A stretch of DNA of 64,000 nt from Saccharothrix sp. ALI-22-I (lineage in GTDB: Bacteria > Actinomycetota > Actinomycetes > Mycobacteriales > Pseudonocardiaceae), in assembly GCF_001984175.1 (NCBI RefSeq), contig NZ_MTQP01000059.1, forward strand, positions 1 through 64,000, given 5' to 3'. Positions 1 through 10,375 of the stretch are shown here, piece after piece (the stretch's first letter is position 1; every line of letters begins with the position of its first letter). The position numbers and the translations under genes are program-made. The notes beneath the pieces were generated by a model. It did not search any database and was not told where the DNA came from. It worked only from the letters and a program-made list of their open reading frames with translations.

Positions 1-1
1 G

Positions 2-1534
2 GGCCTGGTCCCCGGACCGGGCTCCGAGCCCGGCGAGGCGCGGCCCTACCAGCCCGGTGACGACGTGCGGCGGATGGACTGGGCGGTCACCGCCCGCATC
101 GCCTGGCAGCCGTGCCCTGAGCTGGCCGAGGTGGAGTGCGGCACGCTGAGCCTGCCCATCGACTGGGCCAACCCGCGCGGCGAGAAGTTCGACCTCGCCG
201 TGGCCCGCCGCAAGGCCACCGACCCGTCCAAGCGCGTCGGGATCATGGTCATCAACCCCGGTGGTCCGGGCGGTTCGGGCGTGAACTTCGCGCTGGCGGC
301 GGCCGGCTACTTCAGCCCGGAGGTGCAGGAGCGCTTCGACATCATCGGCTTCGACCCGCGCGGTGTCGCGCGCAGTCAGCCGGTGCAGTGCTCGCTCGAC
401 GTGTTGCGGCGGCAGCCGTCGATCTACCCGACGAACCAGCAGCAGTTCGACACCCTCGCCGCGTACAACCGCGAACTGGCCGCGGACTGCCGCGCGCAGA
501 CCGGCCCGATGTACGACCACGCCGACACCGGCGCGGTGGTCAAGGACATCGACGCGCTGCGCAAGGCGCTCGGTGAACAGAAGATCAACTACTACGGCGT
601 CTCGTACGGCACGCTCATCGGCCAGCAGTACGCCGAGGAGTACGGCCGCAACATCCGCGCCATGGTGATCGACTCGAACATGGACCACAGCCTGGGCACG
701 TGGCGGTTCAACGAGACCGAGGCCAAGACCGCCGAGGACTCGTTCGGCGAGTTCGTGAAGTGGTGCGACCGCAACGAGTTGTGCGCCCTGCACGGTCAGG
801 ACGTCGGGAAGGTGTGGGACGACCTGCTCGACCGCGCCGACCGCGGCGAGATCGTCGACCCGTTCGACCCCGAGGTCAAGGTGACCTCCGAGGAGATCAT
901 CAGCGTCGCGTTCAGCTCGTTCTACGGCCCCAACTGGCAGTCGCTGGCGTCCTGGCTGGTCGACTTGGGCGCGGGCAAGGCGGCCCCGGTCGCCTTCGCG
1001 GCGGAGACGGCGCGCAACCCGTTCCCGGCCGTGTTCTGCCAGGACTGGGCGATGCGGGTGAAGAACTACCGCGAGTTCTCCGCCCTGGTGGACCGCGCCA
1101 ACCAGATCGCGCCGCACATGCGCGGCTCGTCGCTGGGCCACTACGCCATCGCGGGCTGTATCGGCCTACCGGAGAAGGTCAACAACCCGCAGCACCGGTT
1201 GAAGATCAAGAACGCGCCGAAGATCCTGATGATGAACTCGCTCTACGACCCCGCCACCGGGTACGAGTGGGCGGCCAACGCCCACCGGCAGAGCCGTGAC
1301 ACCACGGTCCTGCTGACCTACGAGGGCTGGGGCCACGGTGTCTACGACCGCAGCGACTGCACGCGTGGCACCACGGACGACTACCTGATCAACCTGAAGA
1401 CCCCGCGTGCCGGCGCCCGCTGCGCCGCGGTGGAGCCCCCGCCGGAGCCGACCGCGTCCCTTGGCACGGAGTCCTCGGACGCCAAGCCGGTGCCGACGGG
1501 TCCGGCCCCGGGCATCCCGGGCTGGCTCAAGTAA
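2..1534 (+). CDS. Alpha/beta hydrolase of the tripeptidyl-aminopeptidase (TAP) type, with a DUF58-derived 5' end; runs off the left edge
   Basis: From about residue 12 after the GTG at 65 this is a serine hydrolase of the secreted aminopeptidase/TAP family. Visible are the oxyanion segment NPGGPGGSG, the nucleophile elbow GVSYGT, and a C-terminal TAP-like lid and catalytic His region with GWGHGVYD. Such enzymes trim N-terminal tripeptides or hydrolyse esters outside the cell and normally begin with a signal peptide. None is present here. The reading frame stays open from 65 back to base 2, and this upstream part, ending in PGDDVRRMDWAVTAR, is a typical DUF58 motif, not hydrolase. The hydrolase part starts near IAWQPCPELAEVECG (about base 98). 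So the gene is either a fusion or sits on an assembly join. The hydrolase call is firm; the start is not. Confidence 0.8.
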   Translation, partial: GLVPGPGSEPGEARPYQPGDDVRRMDWAVTARIAWQPCPELAEVECGTLSLPIDWANPRGEKFDLAVARRKATDPSKRVGIMVINPGGPGGSGVNFALAAAGYFSPEVQERFDIIGFDPRGVARSQPVQCSLDVLRRQPSIYPTNQQQFDTLAAYNRELAADCRAQTGPMYDHADTGAVVKDIDALRKALGEQKINYYGVSYGTLIGQQYAEEYGRNIRAMVIDSNMDHSLGTWRFNETEAKTAEDSFGEFVKWCDRNELCALHGQDVGKVWDDLLDRADRGEIVDPFDPEVKVTSEEIISVAFSSFYGPNWQSLASWLVDLGAGKAAPVAFAAETARNPFPAVFCQDWAMRVKNYREFSALVDRANQIAPHMRGSSLGHYAIAGCIGLPEKVNNPQHRLKIKNAPKILMMNSLYDPATGYEWAANAHRQSRDTTVLLTYEGWGHGVYDRSDCTRGTTDDYLINLKTPRAGARCAAVEPPPEPTASLGTESSDAKPVPTGPAPGIPGWLK

Positions 1535-1549
1535 GAGCGTCACGACGAA

Positions 1550-1587
1550 CCGGGGCCGCCTCCACCACCTGGTGGGGGCGGCCCCGG
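1550..1587 (+). terminator. Strong GC hairpin after the hydrolase gene
   Basis: Arms 1550-1566 and 1571-1587 pair over 17 bp with one G-T wobble around a 4-base loop (acct). It starts 16 bases after the hydrolase stop. No U-run follows, as is common for high-GC actinobacterial terminators. Confidence 0.7.
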
Positions 1588-1775
1588 CCGGTCTGGCAGG
1601 CTCGACGCGACTGTGCGACGCCTGAGGGTCATACCCTCCGTGACCCACCGTCGCCGGTTCACTCCATGGGTCACACGAACCACCGCAAACGCGAGAGTCC
1701 CTCGCACGGTCCGTCACCGGGAATTCCGCCGCGACGGCGACTGATCGCGGGCGGAACGACTTGCTTCAAGCGGAC

Positions 1776-1845
1776 GAAACATGGCTGTAACACCAGGGGT
1801 CGGACAGTTCACCTGCGCGAAACCTGAGGCGCAACCGCGCGAAAC
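1776..1845 (+). promoter_or_regulatory. GlnR-like operator boxes upstream of amtB
   Basis: GlnR of actinomycetes binds gTnAC-n6-GaAAC repeats. Here TTCAC (1808-1812), six bases, GAAAC (1819-1823), six bases, CGCAA (1830-1834), six bases, GAAAC (1841-1845) keeps that spacing exactly; the two GAAAC boxes are 22 bp apart. A further GAAAC (1776-1780) and GTAAC (1787-1791), again six bases apart, lie upstream. The position 46 bases before amtB fits nitrogen control of the amtB-glnK-glnD operon. Binding by GlnR is inferred from the motif and the genes served. Confidence 0.65.
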
Positions 1846-1891
1846 AGGACCTGCCGATGCTCCGTGCAACCGAAGCGCAGTGGAGGTCGAC

Positions 1892-3570
<1,679 letters not shown>

Positions 3571-3593
3571 GGATCCTCGGTAGGAATGTAGGA

Positions 3594-5963
3594 ATGGGAG
3601 ACGGCCGTATGGAGAACGCCGAGACGGCCGTCGTCACGGCTGACGACCTGGTGCGAGCACGCGATCGGCTGCTCGCGCCAGGTCGGCGCCGTTTGACGGG
3701 GGAGTCGCTGCGCGAGGCGCTGGTGGACCTGCACGAGTTCTGGCTCACCGCGCACGCCTCGCAGGCGGGTGTCGGTGGACCGGGCGGCGGTGTCGCGCTG
3801 GTCGCCGTGGGGGGTCTGGGCAGGCGAGAGCTGGTGCCCTATTCCGATCTGGACCTGCTCCTGGTGCACAACGGGCACAAGGGCGTGGACCAGATCGCCG
3901 AGAAGCTCTGGTACCCGCTGTGGAACTCCGGCATCGGCCTGGACCACTCGGTGCGCACGGTCGGCGAGGCGCTCCGCGTCGCCGCCGGTGACCTGCGCAC
4001 CGCGTTGGGGCTGCTGGACATCCGCCACATCGCGGGCGACCAGGAGATCAGCCAACGACTGGCCGAGAGCGCGCGTCAGGCGTGGCGCACGGGGGTGCGC
4101 ACGCGGCTGGACGAGATGGCCGAGTCGGCGTCACGGCGGTGGGCGCGCAGCGGCGAGATCGCGCACCGCGTCGAGCCGGACCTCAAGCACGGCCGCGGTG
4201 GGTTGCGGGACGTGACGCTGCTGGACGCGTTGAGCGCGGCGCAGCTGACCGACCGGCCGTCCGCCGAGGTCAACGAGGCCCGCAAGCTGCTGCTGGACGT
4301 GCGCACCGAGCTGCGCCGGGTGGCGCGCAAGCCGCGCGACGTGCTCCGCGCGCAGGACGGCGACGAGGTCGCCACCGCCCTGGGCCTGCAGGACCGCTTC
4401 ACGCTGGCCAGGTCGATGTCGTCGGCCGCCCGCACGATCGTGTACGCGGTGGACGTGGCCATGCGGACGGCGCGTGCCGCCGTCCCCAAGCGCGGACTGG
4501 GTGTGTTCGCCCGGTCCCCGCTCAGACGGACCCCCGCCAGACGACCGCTGGACGAGGGCGTCGTGCTGCACGGCAACGAGGTGGCGCTGGCCCGTGACGC
4601 CATGCCCAGCCGCGACCCGGCCCTGCTGCTCCGCGTCGCCACGGCCGCCGCCCGCAGCAAGCACCCGATCGCCGCGGGCACGTTGGCCAAGCTCGCCGAC
4701 TCCGCCCCCGAGCTGCGCCAGCCGTGGCCCAGAGAGGCCCGCGAGGAGCTGCTGGCCCTGCTGGGCAGCGGCATGGGCCTGATCGACGTGGTCGAGGCGC
4801 TGGACCGCACCGGTCTGTGGGGCAGGCTGTTCCCCGAGTGGGGCGCGGTGCGGGACCTGCCGCCCCGTGACGCCGCGCACACCTGGACCGTGGACCGCCA
4901 CCTGGTGCAGGCCACCGCGCACGCGGCCCGCCTGGTGACCAGGGTGTCCCGGCCGGACCTGCTGCTGCTCGGCACGCTGGTGCACGACATCGGCAAGGGC
5001 AGGCAGGCCGACCACTCCGAGGTCGGCGCGGCGCTCACCACGCAGATCGCCGAACGGCTCGGCCTGTGGCCGCAGGACGTGGCCACGCTCACCGCCCTGG
5101 TGCGCCACCACCTCCTGCTCCCGCACACGGCGACCCGCCGTGACGTGGAGGACGAGACCACCGTGCACCGCGTCGTGGAGACCCTCGGCGGCGACCCGGT
5201 GCTGCTGGAACTGCTCTACGCGCTGGCCGAGGCCGACGCCCTGGCGACCGGGCCCGGCGTGTGGTCGGAGTGGAAGTCCTCGCTGATCAGCGACCTGGTC
5301 GCGCGCTGCCGGACGGCGATGGCGGGCGACCCGCTGCCCAAGCCGGAGCCGTTGGACCAGCGCCAGCAGGACCTCGCCCAGGCCGTGCTGAGCAGCGGCA
5401 AACCGGACGTGCTGATCGACCCGAACGACCACGCGGCCACCATCACGGTGGTCGCGCCCGACCGCCCGGGCCTGCTCTCCAGGGCCGCCGGTGTGCTGGC
5501 GCTCAACTCCCTCGAAGTGCACACCGCGACGCTGCGCTCCCACGAGGGGGCGGCGGTCGACGTGTTCACCGTCTCACCCAGGTTCGGTTCCCTGCCGGAC
5601 GTGACGTTGTTGCGCGAACAGCTCACCAGGGCCGTGGACGGCTCCCTCGCGCTGGCCGACAAGCTGGCCGCGAAGGAACGCGACTACGGCGGCCCGCCGC
5701 AGGACCCGCCACCGCCGAGGGTGCTCTGGTTCGACGACGAGTCGACCGGCGCGGTGGTGCTGGAGCTGCGCGCGGCGGACCGGATCGGGCTGCTGCACCA
5801 CGTCGCGGACGCGTTGGAGCAGTCCGGTGTGGACATCGTGTGGGCGAGGGTGTCCACATTGGGCTCCACGGTGGTGGACTCGTTCGCCATCACCATGCCG
5901 AAGGGCATCGACGGCAACCAGCGCCGCAAGATCGAACGGGCGGTTCTGCTCGCCGCCGGATAG
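3594..5963 (+). CDS. glnD: PII nucleotidylyltransferase/deadenylylase GlnD
   Basis: Bifunctional GlnD of 789 aa that adds and removes a nucleotide on Tyr51 of GlnK in response to nitrogen status. An N-terminal nucleotidyltransferase domain has GGLGRRELVPYSDLDLLL (metal aspartates about 85 and 87). An HD phosphohydrolase domain has HDIGKG near residue 464. Two C-terminal ACT domains (about 615-690 and 713-789) bind glutamine. It lies 23 bp after glnK and closes the operon. The ATG at 3594 is preceded by GTAGGA; an ATG at 3609 with GGGAG before it is an alternative start. Confidence 0.94.
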   Translation: MGDGRMENAETAVVTADDLVRARDRLLAPGRRRLTGESLREALVDLHEFWLTAHASQAGVGGPGGGVALVAVGGLGRRELVPYSDLDLLLVHNGHKGVDQIAEKLWYPLWNSGIGLDHSVRTVGEALRVAAGDLRTALGLLDIRHIAGDQEISQRLAESARQAWRTGVRTRLDEMAESASRRWARSGEIAHRVEPDLKHGRGGLRDVTLLDALSAAQLTDRPSAEVNEARKLLLDVRTELRRVARKPRDVLRAQDGDEVATALGLQDRFTLARSMSSAARTIVYAVDVAMRTARAAVPKRGLGVFARSPLRRTPARRPLDEGVVLHGNEVALARDAMPSRDPALLLRVATAAARSKHPIAAGTLAKLADSAPELRQPWPREAREELLALLGSGMGLIDVVEALDRTGLWGRLFPEWGAVRDLPPRDAAHTWTVDRHLVQATAHAARLVTRVSRPDLLLLGTLVHDIGKGRQADHSEVGAALTTQIAERLGLWPQDVATLTALVRHHLLLPHTATRRDVEDETTVHRVVETLGGDPVLLELLYALAEADALATGPGVWSEWKSSLISDLVARCRTAMAGDPLPKPEPLDQRQQDLAQAVLSSGKPDVLIDPNDHAATITVVAPDRPGLLSRAAGVLALNSLEVHTATLRSHEGAAVDVFTVSPRFGSLPDVTLLREQLTRAVDGSLALADKLAAKERDYGGPPQDPPPPRVLWFDDESTGAVVLELRAADRIGLLHHVADALEQSGVDIVWARVSTLGSTVVDSFAITMPKGIDGNQRRKIERAVLLAAG

Positions 5964-6032
5964 CGCGGTCCACCGCCGGAAGTTGCGTAGCTCTACGCAC
6001 AACCGACCACGGGTGCTCACGCTGCCACCGGG

Positions 6033-6155
6033 CCCCGTGCCACGGCAAGCTTTCAGCCATGGCACGGGGACGGACCCGCCCGACTGGGGGTGGGGCGGGG
6101 GGAGCGTCGCCACCGAGTGGTCGGAGGCGGCCCATCGAGGGGTTGGGCCGCCTCC
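6033..6155 (+). terminator. Two hairpins after glnD in a 314-bp gene-free stretch
   Basis: The stretch 5964-6277 holds no gene. One perfect 10-bp stem pairs 6033-6042 with 6060-6069 (CCCCGTGCCA/TGGCACGGGG). A second perfect 11-bp stem pairs 6123-6133 with 6145-6155 (GGAGGCGGCCC/GGGCCGCCTCC) and is the more likely terminator of the amtB-glnK-glnD unit. A smaller TGCGTAG/CTACGCA stem and a direct repeat of TGGTTCCCGC (6163-6172 and 6174-6183) are also present. Confidence 0.6.
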
Positions 6156-6264
6156 GTCCCGCTGGTTCCCGCCTGGTTCCCGCGGACGCGGACCGTAGGT
6201 GTGATTTTTCGCAAACGATCACTGCGCCACTCGGCGGAACTCGTCGGCGTCCGAAACGTCTCTT

Positions 6265-6270
6265 TAGTAT
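6265..6270 (+). promoter_or_regulatory. -10-like hexamer TAGTAT of a probable leaderless promoter
   Basis: TAGTAT ends seven bases before the ATG at 6278. That is the distance from a -10 to its start point, so transcription would begin on or next to the start codon. No convincing -35 is seen. Confidence 0.45.
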
Positions 6271-6277
6271 GGAAGCG

Positions 6278-6820
6278 ATGACCGCAGTCGCCGTGAGGCC
6301 GCGCTCGCTGGTCGTGCTGGCCGGACTGCCGGGAGCGGGTAAGTCGACGCTGCTCGCCGCCGCCGACACGGATGGCGCGCCTGCCGTCGTGCTGGACTCC
6401 GACCAGGTTCGGACCAGACTGCGGAGCCTCTTCCCCAAGACCATGCCGTACCGCCTCTACCGACCGCTGGTGCACCTCGTGCACCGCACCCGCATCCTGT
6501 GGTTCGCGATCACCGCGCGCGGCCTGCTGCTGGTCCACGAACCGTCCACCCGCCCGACCACCCGCGCCGGCCTGGTCGCGGTGGGCGTGCTCACCAACCG
6601 GCCGAGGCACTTCCTGTGGCTCGACGCCAGCGCCGAGGAGGCGCTGTCCGGCCAGGTCCAGCGGGGCCGGCTGATCCGTTCCCGGTCGTTCACCCGGCAC
6701 GTCCGCCGCGCGTCCAGGCTCCGCACCCGCTTCGCCGCGGGTGTGCCGCCGCGCGGCTGGCAGGGCCTGACCCTGCTGACCCGCGAGGACCACCTGCGGC
6801 TGTCCGTGACGCCGGCGTGA
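6278..6820 (+). CDS. Small P-loop kinase of the AAA/zeta-toxin-like type
   Basis: P-loop NTPase of 180 aa with a Walker A motif GLPGAGKST at about residues 14-22, followed by LDSDQVRTRL, the acidic-plus-Arg pattern of small-molecule or polynucleotide kinases (AAA_33/zeta-like). The substrate cannot be read from the sequence. It stands alone between glnD and ffh; no antitoxin-like partner lies beside it, so a toxin role is not supported. ATG at 6278 is preferred over an in-frame ATG at 6269 because the -10-like TAGTAT overlaps the latter and implies leaderless expression from 6278. Confidence 0.72.
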   Translation: MTAVAVRPRSLVVLAGLPGAGKSTLLAAADTDGAPAVVLDSDQVRTRLRSLFPKTMPYRLYRPLVHLVHRTRILWFAITARGLLLVHEPSTRPTTRAGLVAVGVLTNRPRHFLWLDASAEEALSGQVQRGRLIRSRSFTRHVRRASRLRTRFAAGVPPRGWQGLTLLTREDHLRLSVTPA

Positions 6821-6875
6821 ACGGCTACCCTAAGAGCCAGGAACCCACCGACGACGTGCGAGGTCTGGCGGCAAC

Positions 6876-8414
6876 GTGTTCAACACCCTTTCCGACCGGC
6901 TCACCTCGGTCCTGCAGAACCTGCGGGGCAAGGGGCGGCTGTCCGAGGCCGACATCGACGCGACCGCGCGCGAGATCCGGGTCGCGCTGCTGGAGGCCGA
7001 CGTCGCGCTGCCCGTCGTGCGCACGTTCATCGCGAAGGTCAAGGAGCGGGCCAAGGGCTCCGAGGTCAGCCAGGCGCTGAACCCGGCCCAGCAGGTCGTC
7101 AAGATCGTCAACGAGGAGCTGGTCGGCATCCTCGGCGGGGAGACCCGCAGGCTGAACCTGGCGAAGAACCCGCCGAGCGTGATCATGCTCGCGGGCCTCC
7201 AGGGCGCCGGCAAGACGACCCTGGCGGGCAAGCTCGCCAAGTGGCTCAAGGGCCAGGGGCACACCCCGATGCTGGTGGCCTGCGACCTGCAGCGCCCGAA
7301 CGCGGTCACCCAGCTCCAGGTGGTCGGCGAGCGCGCGGGCGTGCCCGTCTTCGCCCCCGAGCCGGGCAACGGCGTGGGCGACCCGGTCGACGTGGCCCGC
7401 AAGGGCATCGAGGAGGCCAAGCGGGCCCAGTACGACATCGTGCTGGTCGACACCGCGGGCCGCCTCGGCGTGGACGAGGAGATGATGCGCCAGGCCGTCG
7501 ACATCCGCGCCGCCGTGCAGCCCGACGAGGTGCTGTTCGTGGTCGACGCGATGATCGGCCAGGACGCGGTGAACACCGCGACCGCGTTCTCCGAGGGCGT
7601 CGGCTTCACCGGCGTGGTCCTCACCAAGCTCGACGGCGACGCCCGCGGTGGCGCGGCGCTCAGCGTCCGCGAGGTCACCGGTCAGCCCATCCTGTTCGCC
7701 TCGAACGGTGAGAAGCTGGAGGACTTCGACGTCTTCCACCCGGACCGGATGGCGAGCCGGATCCTGGGCATGGGCGACATGCTCACCCTGATCGAGCAGG
7801 CGGAACAGGCGTTCGACGCGGACCAGGCCGAGGCGGCCGCGGTCAAGATGGGCTCCGGCCAGCTCACGCTGGAGGACTTCCTGGAGCAGATGCTGGCCCT
7901 GCGCAAGATGGGCCCGATCGCGAACCTGCTGGGCATGCTGCCCGGCGCGGGCCAGATGAAGGACCAGCTGGCCAACCTGGACGAGAAGCACCTGGACCGG
8001 GTCCAGGCGATCATCCGCGGCATGACCCCGGCCGAGCGCGACGATCCGAAGATCATCAACGCGTCCCGCCGGCTGCGCATCGCCAACGGCTCCGGCGTCC
8101 GGGTCAGCGATGTGAACGACCTGGTCAACCGCTTCTTCGAAGCGCGCAAGATGATGAGCCAGATGGCCGGCCGCTTCGGCCTGCCGGGCGGCGGTGGCAA
8201 GAACACCCGCAAGGGCAAGGGGAAGAAGGGCAAGAAGGGCAAGGGCCGCGGCCCGACGCCGCCGAAGATGCGCGGCGGGTTCCCCGGCATGCTCCCCGGC
8301 GGCATGCCCGGCATGCCCCCTCAGGGCGGCGGGCACGAGCTCCCGCCCGGGCTCGGCTCCCTCGACCAGCTCCCACCCGGCTTCGACCCGTCGAAGCTGA
8401 AGTTCGGCAAGTGA
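6876..8414 (+). CDS. ffh: Signal recognition particle GTPase Ffh (SRP54)
   Basis: SRP54 homologue, 512 aa, which binds signal sequences and 4.5S RNA and delivers ribosomes to FtsY. The N domain is followed by the G domain with GLQGAGKTT (about 106-114), DTAGRLGVDE and TKLDGDARGG. The methionine-rich M domain follows (about 300-440). The C-terminal tail is unusual in composition: a Lys/Gly run with repeated KGKGKKG, then Gly/Met/Pro repeats (GGMPGM). It starts with GTG at 6876. Its partner gene ftsY, which I would expect before amtB, is not in the window. Confidence 0.96.
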   Translation: MFNTLSDRLTSVLQNLRGKGRLSEADIDATAREIRVALLEADVALPVVRTFIAKVKERAKGSEVSQALNPAQQVVKIVNEELVGILGGETRRLNLAKNPPSVIMLAGLQGAGKTTLAGKLAKWLKGQGHTPMLVACDLQRPNAVTQLQVVGERAGVPVFAPEPGNGVGDPVDVARKGIEEAKRAQYDIVLVDTAGRLGVDEEMMRQAVDIRAAVQPDEVLFVVDAMIGQDAVNTATAFSEGVGFTGVVLTKLDGDARGGAALSVREVTGQPILFASNGEKLEDFDVFHPDRMASRILGMGDMLTLIEQAEQAFDADQAEAAAVKMGSGQLTLEDFLEQMLALRKMGPIANLLGMLPGAGQMKDQLANLDEKHLDRVQAIIRGMTPAERDDPKIINASRRLRIANGSGVRVSDVNDLVNRFFEARKMMSQMAGRFGLPGGGGKNTRKGKGKKGKKGKGRGPTPPKMRGGFPGMLPGGMPGMPPQGGGHELPPGLGSLDQLPPGFDPSKLKFGK

Positions 8415-9487
8415 CCGGTCTGCACCTGCGGGGCGTCGTCCTGCCCGAGGGCGGCGACCCGCGGGACATCTGGGTGGTCAACGGCCGGATCCGCACCCGA
8501 CCGGTACCGGGCGCGACGACCGTCAGCACCGGGGGCTACCTGGTCCCCGGCCTGGTGGACGCGCACTGCCACGTCGGTCTGGGCGCCCACGGCACGGTGG
8601 ACCTGCCCGAGGCGGTCGACCAGGCCCTCACCGACCGCGATGCGGGCACGCTGCTGATCCGGGACTGCGGCTCGCCCCTGGACACCCGGCCGTTGCAGGA
8701 GCGCCTGGACCTGCCCCGGATCATCCGCGCGGGCAGGCACCTGGCCAGGCCCAAGCGGTACATCAGGTACCTGGGCGTCGAGATCGAGGACCCGGCCGAC
8801 CTGCCGTCGGCGGTGGCCGAGCAGGTCGCGGAGGGCGACGGCTGGGTCAAGCTGGTCGGCGACTGGATCGACCGCGAGACCGGCGACCTCGCGCCCCTGT
8901 GGACCGAGGACGTCCTCACCGAGGCGATCAAGGTCGCGCACGAGAACAAGGCCAGGGTCACCGCGCACGTCTTCGGCGAAGAGGCCCTGCCCGCCCTGCT
9001 CAACGCCGGTATCGACTGCATCGAGCACGGCACGGGCCTGACCGACGAGACCATCGACCACATGGCTCGCAACCAGACCGCCCTGGTGCCGACCCTGATC
9101 AACATCGAGAACTTCCCGTCCATCGCGGCCGGCGCGGAGAGGTACCCGAGCTACCAGAGCCACATGAGGCACCTGCACGCGCGCAACACCGAGACCATCG
9201 CCAAGGCCGTCGAGGCGGGCGTCCCGGTGTTCGCGGGCACGGACGCGGGCGGCGGCATCGAGCACGGCCGCATCGTGGACGAGATCCAGGCGCTCACCCA
9301 GGTCGGCATGACACCGGACCAAGCCCTGGGGGCGGCCTCCTGGGCCGCGCGCGAGTGGCTCGGCTTCCCGTCGCTCACCGAAGGCGCGGCGGCCGACATC
9401 GTGGTCTACGACGAGGACCCGCGTGCGGACCTCGACACCCTGCGGCACCCGAAGCTGGTCATGCTGCGCGGCCGAATCCACGGTTGA
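8411..9487 (+). CDS. Amidohydrolase-superfamily protein
   Basis: Metal-dependent amidohydrolase of 358 aa. It has the first metal motif DAHCHVGLG (about residues 51-59), later metal-ligand His and Asp residues in TAHVFGEEA, CIEHGTG and FAGTDAGGG, and a C-terminal composite beta domain ending in LVMLRGRIHG. The overall form is that of imidazolonepropionase-like or prolidase-like hydrolases; the substrate is unknown. The GTG start overlaps the ffh stop by 4 bp (GTGA), so it is co-translated with ffh. I recall an amidohydrolase gene in the same place after ffh in Mycobacterium (Rv2915c). Confidence 0.85.
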   Translation: MTGLHLRGVVLPEGGDPRDIWVVNGRIRTRPVPGATTVSTGGYLVPGLVDAHCHVGLGAHGTVDLPEAVDQALTDRDAGTLLIRDCGSPLDTRPLQERLDLPRIIRAGRHLARPKRYIRYLGVEIEDPADLPSAVAEQVAEGDGWVKLVGDWIDRETGDLAPLWTEDVLTEAIKVAHENKARVTAHVFGEEALPALLNAGIDCIEHGTGLTDETIDHMARNQTALVPTLINIENFPSIAAGAERYPSYQSHMRHLHARNTETIAKAVEAGVPVFAGTDAGGGIEHGRIVDEIQALTQVGMTPDQALGAASWAAREWLGFPSLTEGAAADIVVYDEDPRADLDTLRHPKLVMLRGRIHG

Positions 9488-9655
9488 GCCGTCGTCGGGC
9501 ACACGTGGCGACCACGTCCGACCAGTAGGGAAACCCGTGATCCGGTGGGCCGGCGAGAATTCTTCCGCCGCCCCGCGACCGCCCTGCCGCCGTCAGGGTG
9601 ATCTTGACCTGCCTCGGGGAGCACCTCGGCACCGCGGACCACTACGTTCGGACGA

Positions 9656-10366
9656 GTGGAGGAACAGCAGGCCCAGGACACCGGCCGAGCGCACTGGGGT
9701 TTCCTGGCGTTCTTCACCGGCCTGGCGGGCTACCACATCGCGACCCTGGTCTTCACCGCCGCGACCGCCGACCGCTTCGCCGAAGTGGACATCACCGATC
9801 CACCGGTCCTCGGCCCACTGCTCCTGCTCGTCTTCCTGCCGAACCTCCTGCTCGGCCTCGGCCCCGCCGTCGTCTCGTGGGCCAGGGGCAGCGGTCCGAA
9901 CACCGACTTCGGCCTGATCCCCACCGCACGAGACTTGAGGGTGGGTCTGGCCGCCGGCGGCACCGCCCTTTTAGCCGCCTGGCTTCTGGGCACCCTGTTG
10001 TTGCGGATCAACCCGGACCAATCCAGCTCACTGGAGCAGATCGAAGCTCTATCGGGGGGCCGCACCGTCTGGCTCGCGGCGGCAGCGCTGTTCGTCTTCC
10101 TCGGCGCGCCGCTGACCGAAGAACTCCTCACCAGGGGAGCCCTATGGCAAGCACTGGCCCACTACAAGATCCCGAGGATCGCGATCCTCGCGCTCACCGC
10201 GCTCATCTTCGCGTTCCTGCACGAGGAGAGCTGGCGCATGATCAGCCTCTTCGCCCAGGGCCTCGCGATCGGCGCGGCCCGCATGATCACCGGCCGGGTG
10301 GCCGGGAGCGTCGTCGCGCACGCGACGAACAACCTGCTGCCCGCCGTCTACCTCTACACCGGCTGA
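9656..10366 (+). CDS. CPBP-family intramembrane glutamic protease
   Basis: Membrane protein of 236 aa with about six to eight hydrophobic helices and the three CPBP/Abi motifs: EELLTR (EExxxR), FAFLH (FxxxH) and HATNN (HxxxN). The family includes Rce1-type proteases that cut substrates inside the membrane; its bacterial substrates are mostly unknown. The GTG at 9656 follows a -10-like TACGTT (9643-9648) by seven bases and lacks a Shine-Dalgarno sequence, so it may be leaderless. It is followed 9 bp later by a second gene of the same family. Confidence 0.88.
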   Translation: MEEQQAQDTGRAHWGFLAFFTGLAGYHIATLVFTAATADRFAEVDITDPPVLGPLLLLVFLPNLLLGLGPAVVSWARGSGPNTDFGLIPTARDLRVGLAAGGTALLAAWLLGTLLLRINPDQSSSLEQIEALSGGRTVWLAAAALFVFLGAPLTEELLTRGALWQALAHYKIPRIAILALTALIFAFLHEESWRMISLFAQGLAIGAARMITGRVAGSVVAHATNNLLPAVYLYTG

Positions 10367-10375
10367 TTAGGGTGG

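Noticed and set aside
6278..6820. Zeta-type toxin of a toxin-antitoxin system
   Set aside because: The Walker A kinase fold is similar, but there is no small partner gene on either side and the gene stands in a housekeeping context.
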